From Streptomyces ochraceiscleroticus (GTDB lineage: Bacteria; Actinomycetota; Actinomycetes; Streptomycetales; Streptomycetaceae): DNA of 64,000 nucleotides. A model generated the notes under the pieces. The model did no database searches and had not been told where the DNA came from. It saw only the letters and a list, made by a program, of their open reading frames with translations. Of this stretch, positions 8,418 to 16,317 are shown one piece after another. The position numbers and the translations under genes are program-made. The number at the start of each line of letters is the position of its first letter. Position 1 is the stretch's first letter. The stretch covers positions 186,001 to 250,000 of the forward strand of contig NZ_JOAX01000020.1 in NCBI RefSeq assembly GCF_000720485.1, given 5' to 3'.

Positions 8418-9266
8418 TCAGTGGAGGAAGCGGTTCCCCGTGAGGTGGTCTCGGGCTATGCGTTCGGTGAGGGGGAGGTCCTGGGCCTGGAGGGCGTCGA
8501 GGAGGGCCATGTGGTCCGAGGCGTCGGCCAGGAGGTCGGCGACGCCGACCCTCGTGGCGGCGCACGGCCAGGTCGTGCGGCGCTGTACGTCGTCGGCGAC
8601 GAGAGTGAGCTGGCGGTTGCCGGTCAGGGCGAGGAGCGCGCGGTGGAAGGCGCGGTCCGCCTCCGCGTAGGCCACGCAGTCGCCGTGGCCGGCGGCCGTG
8701 ACGGTCGCGGCGGCCAGGGGGCGCAGCTCCTCCCAGCGCTCGGGGGGCAGCGTGCGGGCCAGCCGCAGTACGGCCGGTACCTCCAGCATGGCCCGTACTT
8801 CCCCCAGCTCGGCGAGGTCGCGGGGGGTGCGCTCGGCGACCCGGAAGCCGCGGTTGGGGACCACCTCGACCGCGCCCTCGACGGCGAGCTGCTGCATCGC
8901 CTCGCGGACCGGGGTCGGCGACACGCCGAAGCTCTCGGCGAGCGCGGGCGCCGAGTAGACGGCGCCGGGGGCCAGCTCGCCGGAGAGCAGCGCGTCGCGA
9001 AGGGCTGACAGGACCTGCGCGCGTACGGAGTGCCGCTGCGGCTTGCGTACGGACGGCGCGGCGGAGGACTCGGCCGGGGCGGCGGACGGCGCGGCCGGGG
9101 CGGCGACGCGCGGCGCGGCGGAGGGTGCTGCGGGCGGGGCCGCTACGGCGTGGGTGACGGCGCCGTCGGCGTCGGCCGGGTGCCGGCCGCGTACCGCCTC
9201 GGGGCGCCCCTGCGCGGGCACGCGCGCGCGTATTCGCGGCGGCTGTTCCGCTCCGCGCTGCTCCAT
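8418..9266 (-). CDS. GntR-family (FadR-type) transcriptional regulator
   Basis: This is a 282-aa DNA-binding regulator. An unusual N-terminal extension of about 75 residues is Ala/Pro-rich (repeats of PAAPSAAP type), probably a disordered tail. It is followed by a GntR winged helix (about 80-145; RAQVLSALRDALLSGELAPGAVY, SFGVSPTPVREAMQQLAVEG) and a FadR/FCD helical ligand domain (EVRAMLEVPAVLRLA, EADRAFHRALLAL). The start is ATG at 9266, because AGGAGG lies six nt upstream; the in-frame upstream start at 9296 lacks this. The gene is divergent from the iron-boxed ferric-reductase gene; target and ligand are unknown, and FCD regulators usually sense small organic acids. Confidence 0.9.
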   Translation of the reverse strand: MEQRGAEQPPRIRARVPAQGRPEAVRGRHPADADGAVTHAVAAPPAAPSAAPRVAAPAAPSAAPAESSAAPSVRKPQRHSVRAQVLSALRDALLSGELAPGAVYSAPALAESFGVSPTPVREAMQQLAVEGAVEVVPNRGFRVAERTPRDLAELGEVRAMLEVPAVLRLARTLPPERWEELRPLAAATVTAAGHGDCVAYAEADRAFHRALLALTGNRQLTLVADDVQRRTTWPCAATRVGVADLLADASDHMALLDALQAQDLPLTERIARDHLTGNRFLH

Positions 9267-9336
9267 GGGGTACCTCCTGATGTCCTTGAGCACCATAGGC
9301 GGCCCCCGTCGCAGTTCAAACCTCGGAGAGTTCCGC

Positions 9337-9355
9337 TAAGGTAAGCCTTACCTGC
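9337..9355. promoter_or_regulatory. Iron box (DmdR/IdeR-type operator)
   Basis: TAAGGTAAGCCTTACCTGC contains a perfect 7-1-7 inverted repeat AGGTAAG-C-CTTACCT (9339-9353). This is the core of the DtxR-family iron box (consensus near TTAGGTTAGGCTAACCTAA). It lies about 30 nt upstream of the FhuF-like gene and 73 nt from the divergent GntR start. Repression by iron-loaded DmdR is inferred. Confidence 0.8.
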
Positions 9356-9382
9356 CAACGACGCGATTCGGTGGTCCTCCGC

Positions 9383-10231
9383 ATGCCTGCTTCCGTCCTC
9401 GCCGCCCGGCCGTCCCCTTCCCCCGTGACCGGCGCCTATGCCCGGCTCACCGAGGTCTTCCCGGGGCTGCGGGTGACCGAGCTCGGGCCGCAGGACGCGG
9501 CGCCGACGGGCGAGGACTGGACGAGCGCGGCGGAGCTGGCGGCCGGCGGCGCGGCCCTGGACGCCTTCCTGGCCTGGGACGACGCGCAGGTGATCAAGAA
9601 CTACGGGAAGCGCGCCCGCCCGGACGTCGTGGCCAGCTTCGGTCTGCACCGGTATGCCTGGCCGGCCTGTCTGCTGATCACCATGCCGTGGTTCCTGCAC
9701 CGCCGGGTGCCCCGGCTGCCCGCCGGCGCCGTCTTCTTCCCGCGGGAGCTGGGCCACGCGGCCGTACGCATCACGTCCTTCGCGTGCCTGCCCGACGACC
9801 CGGCGGCCGGGCTGCCGGGTGCCGTGGTCGTGGCCGACGAAGAGGCGCTGCGCGCCGAGGTGCGGGCCGCGGTCGCCGAGCACCTGGGGCCGGTTCTCGA
9901 CGGCTTCCGGCCCCGCGTGCGGCGCGGCCCGCGCGCCCTGTGGGGCATGGCGACGGACGAGATCGTCGAGGGACTGTGGTACCTCGGCCACCTCCTCGGC
10001 GAGGAGCCGCGCGCCGTGGCCGAGGTGGCGCGGCTGCTGCCGGGCTCGACGGCGCCGTACGTCGGCGGCGCGGGCTTCCGCGAGCTGACCGGCCCGGCCG
10101 GCGAGGCGCTCCCGACGCGGGACCGCGCGAGCTGCTGCATGTTCTACACCGTGCGCCCGGAGGACACCTGCGTCACCTGTCCGCGTACGTGTGACGCGGA
10201 CCGGGTCGCGCGGCTCACCGCGAGCGCCTGA
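9383..10231 (+). CDS. FhuF-like ferric-siderophore reductase, 2Fe-2S
   Basis: This 282-aa cytoplasmic protein probably reduces iron released from imported siderophores. The C-terminus carries the FhuF-type [2Fe-2S] ligand set in CCMFYTVRPEDTCVTCPRTC: adjacent cysteines, then ten residues later a CxxC. The N-terminal part resembles the FhuF/IucA-type helical region (FLAWDDAQVIKNYGKRARPDVVASF). I chose ATG at 9383; GTG at 9371 in the same frame is possible, and neither has a clear ribosome site. The iron box just upstream overlaps the probable promoter and supports an iron-starvation role. The gene stands alone; no siderophore biosynthesis or uptake genes are visible in the window. Confidence 0.85.
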   Translation: MPASVLAARPSPSPVTGAYARLTEVFPGLRVTELGPQDAAPTGEDWTSAAELAAGGAALDAFLAWDDAQVIKNYGKRARPDVVASFGLHRYAWPACLLITMPWFLHRRVPRLPAGAVFFPRELGHAAVRITSFACLPDDPAAGLPGAVVVADEEALRAEVRAAVAEHLGPVLDGFRPRVRRGPRALWGMATDEIVEGLWYLGHLLGEEPRAVAEVARLLPGSTAPYVGGAGFRELTGPAGEALPTRDRASCCMFYTVRPEDTCVTCPRTCDADRVARLTASA

Positions 10232-10458
10232 CCCGAGCGCTCCGCTCCCCCGCCACAACGCTCTACTCCCCCGCCACCCGATCGAGTGGCGGAAATCGAA
10301 CTCAACTGCCGCCGCCCTCAAGGCTGTGCGAACAGTTTGCCCCTCTCGGCGGGCCGGGGCGCCTCCTTGGCGTCCTCTTGCCCCGAAAACCCCTGCCGTA
10401 CCGGCCGACTCCGCCAGGATGTCGCGCGAAACGCGTACCGCGATGCAAGGGGTCCCAG

Positions 10459-11613
10459 ATGAGAATGACGGACATATCGCTGGACTGGCTCGTCCCGGGA
10501 GCCCTGCTGCTCGTCGGTGTCACGGCAGCCGTGGCGGTGGTCCTGCGCGGCAAGCAGAGTGCGGACAAGGCGGCCGACGACTCCTGGGAGCGCAGCGAGG
10601 AACGCCGGCGCCGCAAGGAGGCGGTCTACGGCTCGGCGTCCTACCTGCTGCTCTTCTGCTGCGCCGCGGTGGCGGCCGCGCTCTCCTTCCACGGCCTGGT
10701 CGGCTTCGGCCGGCAGAACCTCAACCTCTCCGGGGGCTGGGAGTACCTGGTGCCGTTCGGCCTGGACGGCGCCGCGATGTTCTGTTCCGTACTGGCCGTG
10801 CGCGAGGCCAGCCACGGTGACGCGGCGCTCGGCTCCCGGATGCTGGTGTGGACGTTCGCGGGCGCGGCCGCGTGGTTCAACTGGGTGCACGCGCCGCGCG
10901 GTTTGGACCACGCGGGCGCGCCGCAGTTCTTCGCGGGCATGTCGCTGTCGGCCGCCGTCCTCTTCGACCGGGCGCTCAAGCAGACCCGCAGGGCGGCACT
11001 GCGCGAACAGGGTCTGGTGCCGCGGCCGCTGCCGCAGATCCGGATGGTGCGCTGGCTGCGTGCCCCGCGCGAGACGTTCGCCGCCTGGTCGCTGATGCTG
11101 CTGGAGGGCGTGCGGAGCCTGGACGAGGCGGTCGATGAGGTACGCGAGGACCGCCGCGAGAAGGAGCAGACCCGGCGGCGCCGGCGCGAGCAGGACAAGC
11201 TGGACCGGGCCCGGGTGAAGGCGCTGAACCGGCAGCACCGGTGGGGGCGCGGCCCCCGTCAGGTGCCGGCCGCGGTGACCGGACGGCCGGTGGCGCAGCA
11301 GGCCGGAGCGCCGGCGATCGAGGCCCCTGCGGGCGAGGGCCGTACGGCCGGAGACCATACGGCCGGGGGGCAGGGGGCCGACGGGCAGGCGGTGGAGGCG
11401 CCGCCTCCTGCCGGGAGCCCGGGCATGGAAACGGAGGGCGGCCGGCTGCGGACCCGCCCCACGCTGAAGGCCGTGACCGGCCGCGCCGATGGCGGCGCCG
11501 AGCGGTCGGGCCGGCGGACCGTGGACCTCACCGCCGAGGACGACACACAGACGATCCCGCGACTGGACTCCCTGGAGGAGAAACTCGCCGAGATCGAGCG
11601 GCAGTTCGGCTGA
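10459..11613 (+). CDS. DUF2637 (SpdB-like) membrane protein
   Basis: This is a 384-aa membrane protein. One hydrophobic segment lies at about residues 9-25 (LVPGALLLVGVTAAVAVVL). After a charged stretch there are three more between about 60 and 175 (YLLLFCCAAVAAALSFHGL, PFGLDGAAMFCSVLAV, and one more). A long charged cytoplasmic tail is rich in Arg/Lys and then Ala/Gly. The central part matches DUF2637, the family of SpdB-like proteins that on plasmids are linked to intramycelial spread, though chromosomal copies are common in Streptomyces. The start is ATG at 10459 following AAGGGG. No plasmid transfer genes are near, so a spread function is not supported by context. Confidence 0.85.
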   Translation: MRMTDISLDWLVPGALLLVGVTAAVAVVLRGKQSADKAADDSWERSEERRRRKEAVYGSASYLLLFCCAAVAAALSFHGLVGFGRQNLNLSGGWEYLVPFGLDGAAMFCSVLAVREASHGDAALGSRMLVWTFAGAAAWFNWVHAPRGLDHAGAPQFFAGMSLSAAVLFDRALKQTRRAALREQGLVPRPLPQIRMVRWLRAPRETFAAWSLMLLEGVRSLDEAVDEVREDRREKEQTRRRRREQDKLDRARVKALNRQHRWGRGPRQVPAAVTGRPVAQQAGAPAIEAPAGEGRTAGDHTAGGQGADGQAVEAPPPAGSPGMETEGGRLRTRPTLKAVTGRADGGAERSGRRTVDLTAEDDTQTIPRLDSLEEKLAEIERQFG

Positions 11614-11640
11614 GCGAGCCGAAGGGACCGTGACAGCAGA

Positions 11641-11675
11641 GCGGCGGGCCGCCCCCTGAAGGGGCGGCCCGCCGC
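11641..11675. terminator. Perfect 15-bp stem terminator between convergent genes
   Basis: GCGGCGGGCCGCCCC (11641-11655), loop CTGAA, and the exact complement (11661-11675). It lies between the DUF2637 gene and the convergent HATPase gene and probably terminates both. Its apex CCCCTGAAGGGG is shared with the much longer palindrome at 22587-22638. Confidence 0.85.
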
Positions 11676-11702
11676 ACGTTCACCCGATCCGGGCACCGGC
11701 AC

Positions 11703-12224
11703 TCACGCCGCCGTGCCGCCCAGTTCGAACCACACGCACTTGCCGACCCCGTGCATCCGTATGCCCCAGGAGTCCGCGAGCGAGCGCACCAGCATCAGTC
11801 CTCTCCCCGAAGTGCCTTCGGTGGTCGGTCTGCGGGGCTGCGGCCGCCGGGACACGAAGTCCCGTACTTCCACCCGCAGGCGGTCGGTGACCGTCACGGT
11901 CACCACGGCGCCCCGGTCGGTGTGCACCAGGGCGTTGGTGACCAGCTCGCTGATGAGCAGCTCCGCGATGTCCGACCTGCCGGAATCCCCCCAGTGGACG
12001 AGCAGTTGGCGCAGGTCCCTGCGGACCATCGCCACCGCCGTCAGGTCGGCGCGGCGCAGCCGGTGCCGGATGGCCCTCGGCCGCTGCCCTTCGATCCATG
12101 TGCCGCCACGGCCGTCGAAGGGGCCGGTGACCGGCCCGTCGGTCCGTCCGTGCAGTTGCTCGCCCCGTACAGGCTGACGCTTCATCCTCCCCGCCCCGAG
12201 CGCTCCGGTGTCCCCGATCTTCAT
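11703..12224 (-). CDS. HATPase_c ATP-binding regulator (RsbW-like)
   Basis: This is a 173-aa stand-alone GHKL ATP-binding protein of the anti-sigma-factor/serine-kinase type abundant in Streptomyces. It has an N-box ELLISELVTNALVHT, a degenerate G1 box around VEVRDFVSRRP and a G2 box GRGLMLVRSLAD. The kinase domain starts near residue 45. I placed the start at ATG 12224 (MKIGDTG); ATG 12185 is an alternative, and neither has an ideally spaced ribosome site. It likely phosphorylates or binds an anti-sigma antagonist encoded elsewhere; no cognate sigma factor or STAS partner is adjacent. Confidence 0.85.
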   Translation of the reverse strand: MKIGDTGALGAGRMKRQPVRGEQLHGRTDGPVTGPFDGRGGTWIEGQRPRAIRHRLRRADLTAVAMVRRDLRQLLVHWGDSGRSDIAELLISELVTNALVHTDRGAVVTVTVTDRLRVEVRDFVSRRPQPRRPTTEGTSGRGLMLVRSLADSWGIRMHGVGKCVWFELGGTAA

Positions 12225-12437
12225 CCCCGATCTTTCGAACAACCTCAGATCGATGCATGCCCGTCGGGGTACGACCCAAGCTTCGCCCCCTGCTTCCGCA
12301 TATGCCACGGGATGCCCGGTTGGTCCCGACCAACGTCCGGCCCGGCTGTCATGACAAGGGCGGAAACGTCGGGGCGACACGGCCGTCCGTAGGACGAATT
12401 CGCCCTCGCTGTCGACCGGCCCACTGCCGCAGCCGGT

Positions 12438-12460
12438 ACAGCTCCTCCCGGAGGAGCTGT
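12438..12460. promoter_or_regulatory. Perfect 11-1-11 palindrome
   Basis: ACAGCTCCTCC (12438-12448), one central C, then the exact complement GGAGGAGCTGT (12450-12460). A one-base centre cannot form a normal hairpin loop, so a protein operator is more likely than a terminator. It lies about 215 bp upstream of the HATPase start and 145 bp beyond the poxB stop. Confidence 0.5.
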
Positions 12461-12573
12461 CGAGGCGCGGGGTCCGCCGAGTGGCCCGGTACGGCTACGC
12501 CCGCGTCCGGACCCCCGCGGCACTGCGGCGCAGCCCAGAAGCTCCTGACTCCTCCTGCGCAAAGGGCACAGGT

Positions 12574-12591
12574 GCGGGGCATGTGCCCCGC
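12574..12591. terminator. poxB terminator hairpin
   Basis: GCGGGGCA-TG-TGCCCCGC is a perfect 8-bp stem starting 14 nt after the poxB stop codon on the minus strand. The 2-nt apex would open to a 4-nt or larger loop in RNA. Confidence 0.65.
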
Positions 12592-12605
12592 TGGACGGTA
12601 ATGGC

Positions 12606-14348
12606 TCAGAAGCGGGGGATGTTGCGGAGGTTGGACCGGGCCATCTGGACCATCCGGCCCACGCCGCCGTCCAGCACGATCTTGCCCGCGGAGAGCGCGA
12701 ACCCGGTCACCATGTCGGCGCTGATCTTCGGCGGGATGGACAGCGCGTTCGGGTCGGTGACGACGTCGACGAGCGCGGGCCCGTTGTGCTTGAAGGCGTC
12801 CCGCAGCGCGCCCCGCAGGTGCTTCGGCTTCTCCACGCGGACGCCGTACGCACCCGCCGCCCGTGCGATGGCCGCGAAGTCGGGGTTCTGATTGCCGGTG
12901 CCGTACGAGGGGAGGCCCGCCACCAGCATCTCCAGCTCGACCATCCCGAGTGAGGAATTGTTGAACAGGACGACCTTCACCGGCAGATTGTGCTGGACCA
13001 GGGTGAGGAAGTCACCCATGAGCATGGAGAATCCGCCGTCCCCCGACATCGAGACGACCTGCCGCCTGCGGTCGGTGAGCTGCGCGCCGATGGCCTGCGG
13101 CAGCGCGTTGGCCATCGAGCCGTGCGTGAACGAACCGATGACGCGGCGGCGCCCGTTGGGCGTGAGGTAACGCGCCGCCCAGACGTTGCACATGCCGGTG
13201 TCCACGGTGAAGACCGCGTCGTCCGAGGCTTCCTCGTCCAGCACCGAGGCCACGTACTCGGGGTGGACCGGCACGTGCCGGTCCACCTTGCGGGTGTACG
13301 CCTTGACCACGCCCTCCAGCGCGTCGGCGTGCTTCTTCAGCATCCGGTCCAGGAAGCGGCGGTTCTTCTTCTCCTGGACCAGCGGGGTCAGGCAGCGCAG
13401 CGTCTCCCGTACGTCGCCCCAGACGGCCAGGTCCAGCGTGGAACGGCGGCCGAGGTGCTCGGCTCGCACGTCGACCTGCACGATCGGCACGTCCTTCGGG
13501 AGGAACGCGTTGTACGGGAAGTCCGTGCCGAGCAGGATCAGCAGATCGCACTCGTGCGTGGCCTCGTAGGCGGCGCCGTACCCGAGCAGACCGCTCATGC
13601 CGACGTCGTACGGATTGTCGTACTGGATCCACTCCTTGCCGCGCAGCGCGTGGCCGACGGGCGACTTGATCTTCTCGGCCAGTGCCATGACTTCGGCGTG
13701 CGCGCCCGCCGTACCGCTGCCGCAGAAGAGCGTGACCTTGCCGGCCTGGTCGATCATGCGGGCGAGCTGTGCGATCTCGGCGTCGCCCGGGCGCACGGAG
13801 GGCCGCGCGGTGACCAGCGCGTGCTCCTCGGCGCGCTCGGGGGCCGGCTCGCCCGCGATGTCGCCGGGCAGCGCGACCACGGAGACGCCGCTGCGGCCCA
13901 CCGCGTGCTGGATCGCGGTCTGCAGGACGCGCGGCATCTGCCGGGTGTTGGAGATCAGCTCGCAGTAGTGGCTGCACTCCTGGAAGAGCTGGTCGGGGTG
14001 GGTCTCCTGGAAGAAGCTGGTGCCGATCTCGCTGGACGGGATGTGCGAGGCCAGCGCCAGTACGGGGGCCATCGAACGGTGGGCGTCGAACAGGCCGTTG
14101 ATGAGGTGGAGGTTGCCCGGGCCGCAGGAGCCGGCGCAGGCGGCGAGCCGGCCGGTGATCTGGGCCTCGGCGCCGGCCGCGAAGGCCGCGACCTCCTCGT
14201 GCCGGACCTGGACCCAGTCGACGGCCGAGGTGCGGCGGATGGCGTCGACGACGGGGTTCAGGCTGTCGCCGACGACTCCGTACAGCCGCTTGACCCCGGC
14301 GCGCGCCAGGATGTCGACGAACTGCTCGGCCACGGTCTGCTTCGCCAT
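12606..14348 (-). CDS. poxB: Pyruvate oxidase/dehydrogenase (quinone), ThDP-dependent
   Basis: This 580-aa flavin- and thiamine-diphosphate enzyme would convert pyruvate to acetate and CO2, passing electrons to the quinone pool at the membrane. Its length is close to the 572 aa of E. coli PoxB. The ThDP glutamate is in VRHEEVAAFAAGAEA (near residue 53). The C-terminal ThDP/Mg motif is SGDGGFSMLMGDFLTLVQ followed by NN (near 433-462). A central domain around 190-340 binds FAD. The start is ATG at 14348; the frame is open upstream to 14441 without a better site. A stand-alone gene with its own terminator. Acetolactate-synthase-type activity is unlikely given the PoxB-like overall sequence. Confidence 0.92.
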   Translation of the reverse strand: MAKQTVAEQFVDILARAGVKRLYGVVGDSLNPVVDAIRRTSAVDWVQVRHEEVAAFAAGAEAQITGRLAACAGSCGPGNLHLINGLFDAHRSMAPVLALASHIPSSEIGTSFFQETHPDQLFQECSHYCELISNTRQMPRVLQTAIQHAVGRSGVSVVALPGDIAGEPAPERAEEHALVTARPSVRPGDAEIAQLARMIDQAGKVTLFCGSGTAGAHAEVMALAEKIKSPVGHALRGKEWIQYDNPYDVGMSGLLGYGAAYEATHECDLLILLGTDFPYNAFLPKDVPIVQVDVRAEHLGRRSTLDLAVWGDVRETLRCLTPLVQEKKNRRFLDRMLKKHADALEGVVKAYTRKVDRHVPVHPEYVASVLDEEASDDAVFTVDTGMCNVWAARYLTPNGRRRVIGSFTHGSMANALPQAIGAQLTDRRRQVVSMSGDGGFSMLMGDFLTLVQHNLPVKVVLFNNSSLGMVELEMLVAGLPSYGTGNQNPDFAAIARAAGAYGVRVEKPKHLRGALRDAFKHNGPALVDVVTDPNALSIPPKISADMVTGFALSAGKIVLDGGVGRMVQMARSNLRNIPRF

Positions 14349-14514
14349 CGCGCGCACGCCCTTCGGGTGGGGATCAGTGGCTCGCGCCGCCCGCGGGGAG
14401 GTGATTTGCCCGCCTTTGCGGCATCGGTTCGGTTCTACCACTCATTCCCGGGGCGGCCCCGGAAGGCGTACGGCGCGCTGCGGCGCAGCTCTCGGCTGTA
14501 CCGCACCGCGGTAC

Positions 14515-15747
14515 TCAGCTCTCCCACACCGCCGCGGCCGTGCGGTCCTTCGCGTGGCCCTTCACGCGGAGCTGGGCGTCGGCCAGGAAGGCGGCCAGCC
14601 CCGGCGGCTCGGTCTCGGCCCACCGCCCGGCCAGCCGCGCGGCGAAGTCGGGCGTCTCGCGCAGCGGCTCGGCCAGACCGGCGCTGCACAGCAGCAGGGT
14701 GTCGCCGGAGCGGGCCACGGAGGCGCGGAAGAGGAACGGTTCGCCGACGGGTTCGGGAGCGGCTTCGGGAGTGGCTCCCGGCGCCCCGGTCACGCCGAGG
14801 TTCATCGTCGGCTCCGGGTCCTGCGCGGTCGGCTCCGGGCCGGCCGGCCCGCGCTGCGCCGGGATGCCGGGCGACTGCGTGCCGTACCCGACGACCGGCC
14901 CGCCGACCGCCTCGTCCGGCGGCAGCGGTGGCTCCAGGTCCTGCCAGACGCCGTCCCGGAGCCGGAAGAGCCCGCCGCCGCCGAGGCCGAAGAAGACGCG
15001 GGTGCGGCACGCCGGGTCGGCGGGCAGCAGCAGGCAGCGCAGCGAAGCGGTGTACTCGCGGGGGTCCAGGCCCAGCTCGGCGGCGCGGGCCCGCAGCCGG
15101 CCGTAGCTCCGGTCGGTGAGCCGCTGCAGCCCGGACCTGAGAGCTTCGCGGCGGCCGGTACGGATGTCGTCGGCCAGCCGCGAGCCGGAGCGGCCGACGG
15201 CGGCACCGATCCACTGGCAGGCGTCCCGCGCCGCGCGGTGCCCCTCGGGCGAGGCGTGCGCACCGGAGGCGACGGCGATCAGGATCAGGGTCTGCCGCCC
15301 GGCACCGAAGCGGGCGGTGAGCAGTGCGTCGCGGCGCGGGTCGCCGCGGTACCGGGCGGAGTCGCCGCGCACGGACGCGGCGCGCAGCGTGAGCGTGCCG
15401 TACTGCGCGCCGTCCAGCTCGGTGTCCGGGACGAGCCCGGCGAGGTCGGCCGGGTCGGCCGCGGGCAGCGCGACCGGCTCGGCCGCGTACGTGGGCGGGC
15501 GGTCCCCGATGAACTCCACTACGGGGACGGGCGGCTCGGGCGCGTCGGCCTCATCGGCTGCTTCGAACGCATCGGCCGCTTCGGGCGCGACGGCCGCGTC
15601 CAGCGTGCGCAGGGCCGAGTCGACGCGGTCGTCCAGCGTGTCCGGCGCGGTCGAGGGCCCCGCGTCACCCGGCTTGCCGTCGCCCGCTTCGTACAGCTCG
15701 CGCCACCAGTCGTCCTCATGTCCGCGTGTGTCCCCCTGCTGGCTCAT
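14515..15747 (-). CDS. PP2C-like domain protein, catalytic motifs degenerate
   Basis: This 410-aa protein resembles the Streptomyces proteins annotated as protein phosphatase 2C domain proteins. An acidic, low-complexity N-terminus (about residues 1-110) precedes a PP2C_2-like fold: RGDSARYRGDPRRDALLTARF near 150, LILIAVASGAHASPEG near 175, SGDTLLLCSAGLAEPL near 360, and a terminal DRTAAAVWES. The canonical metal-binding motif DGMGG is replaced by ASGAH and the final DD/DN motif is weak, so Mn/Mg-dependent catalysis is doubtful. The start is ATG at 15747. The gene lies just downstream of and parallel to ogt, separated by only 63 bp, but functional linkage is uncertain. Confidence 0.75.
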   Translation of the reverse strand: MSQQGDTRGHEDDWWRELYEAGDGKPGDAGPSTAPDTLDDRVDSALRTLDAAVAPEAADAFEAADEADAPEPPVPVVEFIGDRPPTYAAEPVALPAADPADLAGLVPDTELDGAQYGTLTLRAASVRGDSARYRGDPRRDALLTARFGAGRQTLILIAVASGAHASPEGHRAARDACQWIGAAVGRSGSRLADDIRTGRREALRSGLQRLTDRSYGRLRARAAELGLDPREYTASLRCLLLPADPACRTRVFFGLGGGGLFRLRDGVWQDLEPPLPPDEAVGGPVVGYGTQSPGIPAQRGPAGPEPTAQDPEPTMNLGVTGAPGATPEAAPEPVGEPFLFRASVARSGDTLLLCSAGLAEPLRETPDFAARLAGRWAETEPPGLAAFLADAQLRVKGHAKDRTAAAVWES

Positions 15748-15810
15748 GGACCGTATTGTCCATGGCCGAGTGGCAGCGAAACAGTGCACAAAAGAGTGCT
15801 CCGCGACGCG

Positions 15811-16317
15811 TCACCGGGCCGCGTCGACGCCCTCCAGGGACAGCAGGGTGCGCTTGCGGTCCAGGCCACCGGCGTATCCGGTGAGCGAGCCGTCGGCTCC
15901 GATGACGCGGTGGCAGGGGCGCAGGATCAGCAGCGGATTCGCGCCGATCGCGGTGCCGACGGCCCGAACGGCGGGGCGCGTGGCCCCGATGCGGCGGGCG
16001 ATCTCCCCGTAACTGGCGGTCTCGCCGTACGGGATGGCGTCCAGCGCCGTCCAGACGCGCTCGCGGAAGGCGGTGCCGCGGGTGGCCAGGGTCAGCGCGA
16101 AGTCCCGGCGCTCGCCCGCGAAGTACTCCTTCAGCTGCCGTTCCGCCTCGGCGAAGGCGGCCGGTTCACGGATCCAGTCCCCCGAGGGCACGACGCCGCC
16201 CTTCTGGCCGGGCAGGGAGAGCGCGATCAGTACCGTGCCGCCGGGGGCGTCGGCCGACGGCTCGCCCACGAGGGTCAGCCGGCCGAGCGGACTGTCAAGC
16301 AGCGTGTAGAGCGGCAT
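15811..16317 (-). CDS. ogt: Methylated-DNA-[protein]-cysteine S-methyltransferase
   Basis: This 168-aa suicide repair protein transfers the methyl group from O6-methylguanine (and O4-methylthymine) to its own cysteine. The active-site motif LRPCHRVIG is present with acceptor C135. The helix-turn-helix region (YGEIARRIGATRPAVRAVGTAIGANP, about 103-128) contains the arginine finger. The start is ATG at 16317, overlapping the 3' end of the upstream Ada/AlkA gene by 23 nt, so the two repair genes form a coupled operon. Confidence 0.95.
   Translation of the reverse strand: MPLYTLLDSPLGRLTLVGEPSADAPGGTVLIALSLPGQKGGVVPSGDWIREPAAFAEAERQLKEYFAGERRDFALTLATRGTAFRERVWTALDAIPYGETASYGEIARRIGATRPAVRAVGTAIGANPLLILRPCHRVIGADGSLTGYAGGLDRKRTLLSLEGVDAAR

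Larger units (their letters stand above)
12225..12605. other. Intergenic region with two hairpins
   Basis: No gene is seen in these 381 bp. They contain the promoter region of the HATPase gene, a near-continuous palindrome at 12438-12460, and the poxB terminator at 12574-12591. Each site is listed separately. Confidence 0.6.

Noticed and set aside
10459..11613. DUF2637 protein as evidence of an integrated plasmid
   Set aside because: No integrase, Tra, Kor or att-like repeat is visible nearby; chromosomal copies of the family are common.
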